DNA of 64,000 nucleotides from Amaranthus tricolor. Taxonomy: Eukaryota > Streptophyta > Magnoliopsida > Caryophyllales > Amaranthaceae. Made by a program: the position numbers and the translations under genes. Shown piece after piece: positions 1 to 7,486 of this stretch. How positions within the stretch are numbered: the stretch's first letter is position 1; every line of letters starts with the position of its first letter. The stretch lies in the NCBI RefSeq assembly GCF_026212465.1, contig NC_080057.1, positions 8,853,398 to 8,917,397 on the forward strand. The letters are read 5' to 3'. A model generated the notes under the pieces. That model did not search any database, was not told the origin of the DNA, and worked only from the letters and a program-made list of their open reading frames with translations.

Positions 1-1072
1 AAGAATGAACAAGGATCAATGATCAATGAAGGATGAACGATGAAGAATGAACAAGGATCAATGATCAATGAAGAATGAACGATGAAGAATGAACAAGGAT
101 CAATGATGAATGACGAATGAACGATGAAGAATGAACAAGGATCAATGATCAATGAAGAATGAACGATGAAGAATGAACAAGGATCAATGATCAATGAAGA
201 ATGAACGATGAAGAATGAACTAGGATCAATGATCAATGACGAATGAACGATGAAGAATGAACAAGGATCAATGATCAATGAAGAATGAACGATAAAGAAT
301 GAACTAGGGTCAATGATCAATGAAGAATGAACGATGAAGAATGAACAAGGATTAATGATCAATGAAGAATGAACGATGAAGAATAAACAAGGATCAATGA
401 TCAATGAAGAATGAACGATGAAGAATGAACAAGGATCAATCATCAATGAAGAATGAACGGTAAAGAATGAACAAGGATGAATGATCAATGAAGAATGAAC
501 GATGAAGAATGAACAAGGATCAATGATCAATGACGAATGGACGATGAAGAATGAACAAGGATGAATGGTCAATGACGAATGAACGATGAAGAATGTACAA
601 GAATCAATGATCAATGAAGAATGAACGATGAGGAATGAACAAGGATCCATGATCAATGAAGAATGAACGAAGAAGAATGAACAAGGATCAATGATCAATG
701 AAGAATGAACAATGAAGAATGAACAAGGATCAACAGTCAATGAAGAATGAACAAGGATCAATGATCAATGAAGAATGAACGATGAAGAATGAACAAGGAT
801 CAATGATCAATGAAGAATGAACGATGAAGAATGAACAAGATGAACGATGAAGAATGAACCAGAATCAATGATCAATGAAGAATGAACAAGGATCAATGAT
901 CAACGAAGAATGAACGATGAAGAATGAACAAGGATTAATGCTCAATGAAGAATGAACGATGAAGAATGAACAAGGATCAATGATCAATGAAGAATGAACG
1001 ATGAAGAATGAACAAGGATCAATGATCAATGAAGAATGAACGATGAAGAATGAACAAGGATCAATGATCAAT
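1..1072 (+). repeat. Left block of the 42-bp satellite
   Basis: About 25 head-to-tail copies of a 42-bp unit made of module A GAAGAATGAACGAT, module B GAAGAATGAACAAG and module C GATCAATGATCAAT. The window begins inside the array, so its true left end is not seen. Most units differ from consensus by one or two substitutions. Units lacking module A (28 bp) occur near 741 and 881. The right part of this block carries the same marker module that recurs at about 18.65, 21.38, 45.75 and 57.01 kb, so it is the same satellite family and HOR lineage as the block right of the retrotransposon array. No gene is seen. Confidence 0.98.
631..863 (+). repeat. Marker module, left copy (233 bp)
   Basis: Rare variants in fixed order: AGGAATGAAC, GGATCC, GAACGAAGAAG, GGATCAACAGTC, a 28-bp unit, then the irregular joint AACAAGATGAACG and AACCAG. 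One 42-bp unit longer than the four other complete copies. Confidence 0.8.
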
Positions 1073-1240
1073 GAATAATGTAATAGAACAGCAATAAAAC
1101 AACAGGTTAAAGGATGTGCAACAAGTTCTTTAAGACAGCAGTAGCAAGTGCATCAGGTGCAGCATAGGATGTTCTTCTTGAAGCAAGCATATATGGGAAG
1201 TCAAGAATTGAGGACAATTCTTTTTCCAAGAGGGAGAAAT
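1073..1240 (+). mobile_element. Truncated internal-region 3' end, left edge of the array
   Basis: This 168-bp piece matches 4196-4363 and 7319-7486 (one difference seen, C1103 against T), which are the last part of the internal region including the polypurine tract. Hence the array once extended further left and lost that part. The junction with satellite lies in an 8-bp stretch, GAATAATG (1073-1080), that occurs both in the element (4196-4203) and in a satellite unit variant (for example around 10433), so microhomology-mediated joining is likely. Confidence 0.8.
1228..1240 (+). other. Polypurine tract before LTR1
   Basis: AAGAGGGAGAAA (1228-1239) plus one T lies directly before the LTR start TGATGC. 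In LTR elements this RNase H-resistant tract primes plus-strand DNA synthesis. Here it sits in the truncated stub. Confidence 0.75.
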
Positions 1241-2135
1241 TGATGCAAATGCATCAAGTGTTAGGTTGCTGGCCAAGGATGTGTTCCAAGGATTGAAGTA
1301 TAAACCCAAGATCATGTTTTGGGAACAAGGAAGCCAAGGCAGCAACAGGGAACAGCATCACGCACAGGAAGATGGGAACAGTAAGCAGAACCCAAACTGC
1401 AGAGCAAACTAGCGACCAGGCCACCTTGCACGACACGTGGGGACCAAACCTATGCATCCATGACCTGGACTAAAGTGGAAATGGAATCTCGGTACTTGGA
1501 TCTAGCCATCAAGGGCCTATGACCATGCTAAAGATCCACGTGGAGTCCTAGAAGATGAGCTAAAGGAAGGCTGCTCGATAGTTTTGAAGATCAGAATTTT
1601 GGCTAAGTGTTGGCTGCTGTTTTACATTCTGTTTTGTTAGCTAATTCCACGTGTATTAAGCAAGTCATTTGTAACGGCTAGTTTTAGAGGCAAAACTCTA
1701 TATATACGTAGGCTCTCATGTAATAATGGACGTTCAACAACTTGTATTTGAGATTAATCAAAGTAATAGATAGGTATTCAGAAAAGAGTTTTCTGTTTTC
1801 TTCTTCTCTGAAGTTGGAGGCAACTTCATCAAAGGCTACGGAGTAACCTTTGATCCTTCGAGTGTTAAGAGTTGCGGAGCAGCCTTGATACTTTAAGGAA
1901 ACCTCGAGTGCAAGGTCTGGAAAGCTTTGTACATATCGTTTTCGTGTCGATCATAGAGGAGGGTCGCAGGTGATCAACATCAGAAAATCAAGAACGGAGT
2001 TCTTGGTTCTGTTTGTGGTTGTTTCGTGTTCTTTTCATGATCATTTCGTAGTATTGTTTGTAGTAATCATTAAAGCTTCCGCACGACATTCATCCTTGCA
2101 AAACCAAGGCCTTAACCAGCCCCGGTTACGCATCA
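1241..2135 (+). repeat. LTR1 (895 bp)
   Basis: Starts TGATGC and ends GCATCA, a perfect 6-bp terminal inverted repeat. A polypurine tract lies immediately before it and the primer-binding site starts 3 nt after it. It contains three CACGTG motifs and a TATATATA box, so U3 is about 1241 to 1730 and R plus U5 the remainder (transcription start inferred). Only one difference from LTR2 was found (T1771 against G4894). The start was chosen on the polypurine tract plus inverted repeat; sequence homology to the other copies continues left to 1073 because of the internal stub. Confidence 0.83.
1434..1706 (+). promoter_or_regulatory. LTR1 U3 promoter: three G-boxes and a TATA box
   Basis: CACGTG palindromes lie at 1434-1439 (in ACACGTGGGG, ABRE-like), 1537-1542 and 1648-1653, followed by TATATATA at 1699-1706. 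CACGTG is the core bound by plant bZIP and bHLH factors (ABA, light and stress responses). Three copies within about 220 bp upstream of a TATA box look like a real regulated plant promoter; activity is inferred, not shown. Confidence 0.6.
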
Positions 2136-2138
2136 ACT

Positions 2139-2150
2139 TGGTATCAGAGC
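2139..2150 (+). other. Primer-binding site (initiator tRNA-Met type), copy 1
   Basis: TGGTATCAGAGC, complementary to the 3' end of plant initiator tRNA-Met, starting 3 nt after the LTR end GCATCA. This primes minus-strand reverse transcription and fixes the element's orientation as +. Confidence 0.93.
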
Positions 2151-2398
2151 ACGGTTCACGAAGGGGACAAGGTACGCACAGAGGAACCGTTGTTCAGTTC
2201 TGTCAGTTTTTTGGGGTTTGAAACGTGATCAATTTGGAGGACCGTTTGAGGTTATTTTTCAAAACTGTTTTTGCACAATATTCTTCATTGAGTTGGTGAA
2301 TTTTTGGCGTTGGAATTATTGGATTTGATGGAGTATTGAAGGAGATATGCATGATTCTTTACAGACTGCACACCATTGATCAGTTCTGTACATGTGTG

Positions 2399-3061
2399 GT
2401 AAGTTGTCTTCGAAAACCTATCAAGATTCTTTCCTTTGGCCTTAATTTTCCATCACGTTATCAATTAACATCCTATATTCATCAAACCACATCGTGTGTG
2501 CATTTTTTCTTACGTTTCATAGGCTTCTTGATTGACCCATTTCAGTGTTGTTCTGAAAAAGTACAGGGGGCTTCATTTTTTTGTGTCTTCTGTATTTTCT
2601 TCATTTCTCTTTCATTTTTGAGTCCTTTTCATTTTTTCTTTTTTTCACATTGATTCATTTTCAGTCTAGTTTTTGGTGAGTCTTTTTGTGTAGTCATTGG
2701 GGTTGTGGAAAAAAAGATGCGCAAGTGTTTTTGACCAAAGGTCACAGAAACAATTCAGACTGTATGTGTGTAGTAAAATTTGATTTGTGATCAAACCACA
2801 CAATATTTTTGCGTAATTTCAATTCTGAGTGTTTGTAGACATCTTTAGCTGTGTTGTCACCAACTTTCATCATCATTGGAGTTGGTTTGATCGGGTTCAC
2901 AGTAGTGAAGGTCGAACACAGATTCTGAATTTGTAGTGTTTGTTTCTGTTGAGTTCTGTTTTGTGCACACAAAAAAATCCCAAAACCTCTTGTCTTTTTT
3001 TCTTTCTTTTCACCCTCATCCTTACCCTCACACTTCATTTTGAGATATTCTTGAGTCTTAG
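2399..3061 (+). other. Candidate 5'-leader intron, copy 1
   Basis: GTAAGT at 2399-2404, preceded by G, is a near-perfect plant 5' splice site. The far end is pyrimidine-rich (2996-3045) and finishes TCTTAG at 3056-3061, with the ORF's ATG at 3065, only 3 nt later. The interval is AT-rich as plant introns are. Removing it would bring the ORF close to the cap. This is inference from splice-site consensus only; other donors, such as GTGAGT near 2677, could compete. Confidence 0.35.
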
Positions 3062-3064
3062 AAT

Positions 3065-4102
3065 ATGAATTCATCAAACGAACACATAAGCATGGCTGAA
3101 AGAATGGATAGACTTGAAGATCTAGCTTATGACCTTAATGAATCTGTTCTAAAACAATTGAAGATTCAGGAGGAAAATATTAGAAGGTTGATACTAGTTT
3201 CTTCAAAACTGAGTGATTTGGATCAGGTGGTGTACTATACAAAACAGTTGGGACATAATTTGGTTGCAAGCCAGAAATGCGAAAGATATATAATCCTTCA
3301 TAAAGAGAAGAGAAAATTTCAACGAAGATTACAAAAGAAGCATGGTGACTCAAAATTTGTGTTTGATCGTGAGTATAATCCTTATGTTGATCCGCCTAGG
3401 ATTAATTTTGAGATCATTCCCAAGCATGTTGAAGAACAAACATCATTGGTTCTGTCTCATGATGATATTCAAGAACCAAAGGGTGATATTGCTCCTAAGC
3501 AAGAGGAACTTGACTTATATGCAAATGTGGTTCCCATCTATGATGAGTATCCAGAATCAGATTGTGAAGAGTTTGTTGAAACATTTGAAGAAATGGTCGA
3601 AGCGCCTTGTGAAGAGATTGTTGAGACTCGTGAAGAAGTGGTTGAAATACATTGTATTGAGAGCCATGAAGACCTTGAGGAGGTTGTTGAGACAGTTGGC
3701 ATGAAGAATGTTGGCTCTATAATGGAGTGTGTTGAAATAATGGATTCTTTTCCAAGATTGGTGGTTGGCTTACAAGGAGAGCAAACTAGGAAGCATGAGT
3801 TTGCAAAGGTGTATTTTGTTGAGTATGTACATGATAGTACGTTTGTGGAGTTTAACCCTACAAAAATTCGAGGTCGAATTTTTTCTAAGAAGGGGAGAAT
3901 GATACAAGTTCATGGTGTTATGGGCAATACAAGCAAGCTAATCTTCTTGGTAAGCTTGTTTAACATATGGGTATGGTTAATTATGCAAGTGAGAACAAGG
4001 ACATTCATGCTTACATGTGTATTTACACGGAACAGTCCAGCAAATGGGAACAGGATTGTGTGTGTGTATACAGTCCAGCAGGTCCATCAGCATTTGTGTT
4101 GA
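3065..4102 (+). CDS. 345-aa retrotransposon ORF of unknown function, copy 1
   Basis: I do not recognise this protein. Residues about 10-55 are heptad-like and charged (ERMDRLEDL...LKQLKIQEENIRRL), a likely coiled coil; residues 79-92 are strongly basic (HKEKRKFQRRLQKK); residues about 165-210 are very acidic with repeated EE-x-VET/EE-x-VE motifs; residues 292-307 form a hydrophobic membrane-like stretch (LIFLVSLFNIWVWLIM). There is no CCHC zinc knuckle, no protease DSG/DTG, no RT YxDD and no integrase motif. M10 (ATG at 3092, A at -3 and G at +4) has a better context than M1 and may be the real start. The frame stays open in both copies with 3 differences (F229Y, V255 silent, Y335C), too few to measure selection. 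It could be a structural or accessory protein, a divergent gag, or a captured host fragment. Nothing shows that it is expressed. Confidence 0.5.
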   Translation: MNSSNEHISMAERMDRLEDLAYDLNESVLKQLKIQEENIRRLILVSSKLSDLDQVVYYTKQLGHNLVASQKCERYIILHKEKRKFQRRLQKKHGDSKFVFDREYNPYVDPPRINFEIIPKHVEEQTSLVLSHDDIQEPKGDIAPKQEELDLYANVVPIYDEYPESDCEEFVETFEEMVEAPCEEIVETREEVVEIHCIESHEDLEEVVETVGMKNVGSIMECVEIMDSFPRLVVGLQGEQTRKHEFAKVYFVEYVHDSTFVEFNPTKIRGRIFSKKGRMIQVHGVMGNTSKLIFLVSLFNIWVWLIMQVRTRTFMLTCVFTRNSPANGNRIVCVYTVQQVHQHLC

Positions 4103-4363
4103 TCAGTGGGCATTTGTCCTGTACAAATGAATATTTGTAATACATATGTAGTAGCAGCAGTAGGCGTAGTGTGTAGTAGGTTCTTTTATGCAATAGAATA
4201 ATGTAATAGAACAGCAATAAAACAATAGGTTAAAGGATGTGCAACAAGTTCTTTAAGACAGCAGTAGCAAGTGCATCAGGTGCAGCATAGGATGTTCTTC
4301 TTGAAGCAAGCATATATGGGAAGTCAAGAATTGAGGACAATTCTTTTTCCAAGAGGGAGAAAT
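4103..4363 (+). other. Internal 3' untranslated end with polypurine tract, copy 1
   Basis: This stretch of 261 bp follows the ORF stop and leads to LTR2. It contains a short run of TAG/CAG-rich sequence (about 4145-4175) and ends with the polypurine tract AAGAGGGAGAAA at 4351-4362. The text just before the tract (about 4330-4350, GAATTGAGGACAATTC then a T-run) resembles the pol-end-to-tract junction of plant Ty3/gypsy elements, a possible fossil of a once complete parent (inference). Confidence 0.65.
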
Positions 4364-5258
4364 TGATGCAAATGCATCAAGTGTTAGGTTGCTGGCCAAG
4401 GATGTGTTCCAAGGATTGAAGTATAAACCCAAGATCATGTTTTGGGAACAAGGAAGCCAAGGCAGCAACAGGGAACAGCATCACGCACAGGAAGATGGGA
4501 ACAGTAAGCAGAACCCAAACTGCAGAGCAAACTAGCGACCAGGCCACCTTGCACGACACGTGGGGACCAAACCTATGCATCCATGACCTGGACTAAAGTG
4601 GAAATGGAATCTCGGTACTTGGATCTAGCCATCAAGGGCCTATGACCATGCTAAAGATCCACGTGGAGTCCTAGAAGATGAGCTAAAGGAAGGCTGCTCG
4701 ATAGTTTTGAAGATCAGAATTTTGGCTAAGTGTTGGCTGCTGTTTTACATTCTGTTTTGTTAGCTAATTCCACGTGTATTAAGCAAGTCATTTGTAACGG
4801 CTAGTTTTAGAGGCAAAACTCTATATATACGTAGGCTCTCATGTAATAATGGACGTTCAACAACTTGTATTTGAGATTAATCAAAGTAATAGAGAGGTAT
4901 TCAGAAAAGAGTTTTCTGTTTTCTTCTTCTCTGAAGTTGGAGGCAACTTCATCAAAGGCTACGGAGTAACCTTTGATCCTTCGAGTGTTAAGAGTTGCGG
5001 AGCAGCCTTGATACTTTAAGGAAACCTCGAGTGCAAGGTCTGGAAAGCTTTGTACATATCGTTTTCGTGTCGATCATAGAGGAGGGTCGCAGGTGATCAA
5101 CATCAGAAAATCAAGAACGGAGTTCTTGGTTCTGTTTGTGGTTGTTTCGTGTTCTTTTCATGATCATTTCGTAGTATTGTTTGTAGTAATCATTAAAGCT
5201 TCCGCACGACATTCATCCTTGCAAAACCAAGGCCTTAACCAGCCCCGGTTACGCATCA
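4364..5258 (+). repeat. LTR2 (895 bp), shared by the two internal regions
   Basis: Same TGATGC...GCATCA ends as LTR1, exactly 3,123 bp downstream, flanked by the polypurine tract on the left and the primer-binding site on the right. It serves as 3' LTR of copy 1 and 5' LTR of copy 2. It matches LTR1 at all five sites where LTR3 differs (4643, 4735, 4787, 4845, 5057). Confidence 0.85.
4557..4829 (+). promoter_or_regulatory. LTR2 U3 promoter: G-boxes and TATA box
   Basis: CACGTG at 4557-4562, 4660-4665 and 4771-4776; TATATATA at 4822-4829. Same arrangement as in LTR1, with no change in any motif. Confidence 0.6.
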
Positions 5259-6187
5259 ACTTGGTATCAGAGCACGGTTCACGAAGGGGACAAGGTACGC
5301 ACAGAGGAACCGTTGTTCAGTTCTGTCAGTTTTTTGGGGTTTGAAACGTGATCAATTTGGAGGACCGTTTGAGGTTATTTTTCAAAACTGTTTTTGCACA
5401 ATATTCTTCATTGAGTTGGTGAATTTTTGGCGTTGGAATTATTGGATTTGATGGAGTATTGAAGGAGATATGCATGATTCTTTACAGACTGCACACCATT
5501 GATCAGTTCTGTACATGTGTGGTAAGTTGTCTTCGAAAACCTATCAAGATTCTTTCCTTTGGCCTTAATTTTCCATCACGTTATCAATTAACATCCTATA
5601 TTCATCAAACCACATCGTGTGTGCATTTTTTCTTACGTTTCATAGGCTTCTTGATTGACCCATTTCAGTGTTGTTCTGAAAAAGTACAGGGGGCTTCATT
5701 TTTTTGTGTCTTCTGTATTTTCTTCATTTCTCTTTCATTTTTGAGTCCTTTTCATTTTTTCTTTTTTTCACATTGATTCATTTTCAGTCTAGTTTTTGGT
5801 GAGTCTTTTTGTGTAGTCATTGGGGTTGTGGAAAAAAAGATGCGCAAGTGTTTTTGACCAAAGGTCACAGAAACAATTCAGACTGTATGTGTGTAGTAAA
5901 ATTTGATTTGTGATCAAACCACACAATATTTTTGCGTAATTTCAATTCTGAGTGTTTGTAGACATCTTTAGCTGTGTTGTCACCAACTTTCATCATCATT
6001 GGAGTTGGTTTGATCGGGTTCACAGTAGTGAAGGTCGAACACAGATTCTGAATTTGTAGTGTTTGTTTCTGTTGAGTTCTGTTTTGTGCACACAAAAAAA
6101 TCCCAAAACCTCTTGTCTTTTTTTCTTTCTTTTCACCCTCATCCTTACCCTCACACTTCATTTTGAGATATTCTTGAGTCTTAGAAT
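5259..6187 (+). other. Internal-region leader, copy 2
   Basis: I see no difference from 2136-3064. It includes the second copy of the candidate intron, 5522-6184 (GTAAGT donor, TCTTAG acceptor). No protein domain is recognisable. Confidence 0.75.
5262..5273 (+). other. Primer-binding site, copy 2
   Basis: TGGTATCAGAGC, 3 nt after the end of LTR2, identical to copy 1. Confidence 0.93.
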
Positions 6188-7225
6188 ATGAATTCATCAA
6201 ACGAACACATAAGCATGGCTGAAAGAATGGATAGACTTGAAGATCTAGCTTATGACCTTAATGAATCTGTTCTAAAACAATTGAAGATTCAGGAGGAAAA
6301 TATTAGAAGGTTGATACTAGTTTCTTCAAAACTGAGTGATTTGGATCAGGTGGTGTACTATACAAAACAGTTGGGACATAATTTGGTTGCAAGCCAGAAA
6401 TGCGAAAGATATATAATCCTTCATAAAGAGAAGAGAAAATTTCAACGAAGATTACAAAAGAAGCATGGTGACTCAAAATTTGTGTTTGATCGTGAGTATA
6501 ATCCTTATGTTGATCCGCCTAGGATTAATTTTGAGATCATTCCCAAGCATGTTGAAGAACAAACATCATTGGTTCTGTCTCATGATGATATTCAAGAACC
6601 AAAGGGTGATATTGCTCCTAAGCAAGAGGAACTTGACTTATATGCAAATGTGGTTCCCATCTATGATGAGTATCCAGAATCAGATTGTGAAGAGTTTGTT
6701 GAAACATTTGAAGAAATGGTCGAAGCGCCTTGTGAAGAGATTGTTGAGACTCGTGAAGAAGTGGTTGAAATACATTGTATTGAGAGCCATGAAGACCTTG
6801 AGGAGGTTGTTGAGACAGTTGGCATGAAGAATGTTGGCTCTATAATGGAGTGTGTTGAAATAATGGATTCTTATCCAAGATTGGTGGTTGGCTTACAAGG
6901 AGAGCAAACTAGGAAGCATGAGTTTGCAAAGGTGTATTTTGTTGAGTATGTGCATGATAGTACGTTTGTGGAGTTTAACCCTACAAAAATTCGAGGTCGA
7001 ATTTTTTCTAAGAAGGGGAGAATGATACAAGTTCATGGTGTTATGGGCAATACAAGCAAGCTAATCTTCTTGGTAAGCTTGTTTAACATATGGGTATGGT
7101 TAATTATGCAAGTGAGAACAAGGACATTCATGCTTACATGTGTATTTACACGGAACAGTCCAGCAAATGGGAACAGGATTGTGTGTGTGTGTACAGTCCA
7201 GCAGGTCCATCAGCATTTGTGTTGA
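6188..7225 (+). CDS. 345-aa retrotransposon ORF of unknown function, copy 2
   Basis: Same length and frame as the ORF at 3065, which describes the domains: coiled-coil-like N-terminus, basic patch, acidic repeats, hydrophobic stretch near the C-terminus. Differences: residue 229 is Y instead of F (A6873), residue 335 is C instead of Y (G7191), and the codon for V255 differs silently (G6952). No premature stop or frameshift. The candidate splice acceptor ends at 6184, 3 nt before the ATG; M10 (6215) again has the better initiation context. Whether the protein acts in packaging or replication, or is not made at all, cannot be told from sequence. Confidence 0.5.
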   Translation: MNSSNEHISMAERMDRLEDLAYDLNESVLKQLKIQEENIRRLILVSSKLSDLDQVVYYTKQLGHNLVASQKCERYIILHKEKRKFQRRLQKKHGDSKFVFDREYNPYVDPPRINFEIIPKHVEEQTSLVLSHDDIQEPKGDIAPKQEELDLYANVVPIYDEYPESDCEEFVETFEEMVEAPCEEIVETREEVVEIHCIESHEDLEEVVETVGMKNVGSIMECVEIMDSYPRLVVGLQGEQTRKHEFAKVYFVEYVHDSTFVEFNPTKIRGRIFSKKGRMIQVHGVMGNTSKLIFLVSLFNIWVWLIMQVRTRTFMLTCVFTRNSPANGNRIVCVCTVQQVHQHLC

Positions 7226-7486
7226 TCAGTGGGCATTTGTCCTGTACAAATGAATATTTGTAATACATATGTAGTAGCAGCAGTAGGCGTAGTGTGTAGT
7301 AGGTTCTTTTATGCAATAGAATAATGTAATAGAACAGCAATAAAACAATAGGTTAAAGGATGTGCAACAAGTTCTTTAAGACAGCAGTAGCAAGTGCATC
7401 AGGTGCAGCATAGGATGTTCTTCTTGAAGCAAGCATATATGGGAAGTCAAGAATTGAGGACAATTCTTTTTCCAAGAGGGAGAAAT
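7226..7486 (+). other. Internal 3' untranslated end with polypurine tract, copy 2
   Basis: Matches 4103-4363 with no difference seen. The polypurine tract is at 7474-7485, one T before the LTR3 start. Confidence 0.65.

Larger units (their letters stand above)
2136..3064 (+). other. Internal-region leader, copy 1
   Basis: The 929 bp between LTR1 and the 345-codon ORF hold the primer-binding site, then AT-rich, T-tract-rich sequence (notably about 2570-2650) with only short open frames and no recognisable retroviral domain. It is the position where gag would normally be in a full element, so gag is absent or beyond recognition. A candidate intron (2399-3061) would remove most of the leader. 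Confidence 0.75.

Noticed and set aside
865..1071. Minus-strand 68-codon ORF in the left satellite block
   Set aside because: Same satellite frame as above.
1130..1457. Minus-strand ORFs of 71 and 67 codons (repeated at 4253-4580 and 7376-7703)
   Set aside because: They lie across the polypurine tract and LTR U3 on the antisense strand; no family resemblance, and conserved only because the DNA is duplicated.
1079..2135. LTR start at 1079 (TGTAATAG), the left limit of homology with satellite
   Set aside because: No purine tract precedes the matching positions 4202 and 7325; the limit is explained by truncation at 1073-1080.
1970..2221. Plus-strand 83-codon ORF across the LTR1 end and primer-binding site (also 5093-5344)
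   Set aside because: It runs through the LTR/primer-binding-site boundary, which must be kept as a priming signal; chance frame. Its third copy (8216) runs into satellite.
2336..2653. Plus-strand 105-codon ORF in the leader (also 5459-5776)
   Set aside because: Low-complexity F/S/H-rich translation of T-rich DNA that contains the candidate splice donor; no recognisable domain.
2742..3077. Minus-strand 111-codon ORF in the leader (also 5865-6200)
   Set aside because: Antisense translation of the pyrimidine-rich intron-like tract; Lys/Glu-rich by composition only.
3342..3704. Plus-strand 120-codon ORF inside the 345-codon ORF (also 6465-6827)
   Set aside because: Overlapping alternative frame of the longer ORF with no independent support.
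3900..5258. A longer LTR of 1,359 bp starting TGATAC at 3900
   Set aside because: The inverted repeat with the GCATCA end is only 4 bp, against 6 bp at 4364, and the LTR would swallow the end of the ORF. Kept as a finding because the purine tract there is good.
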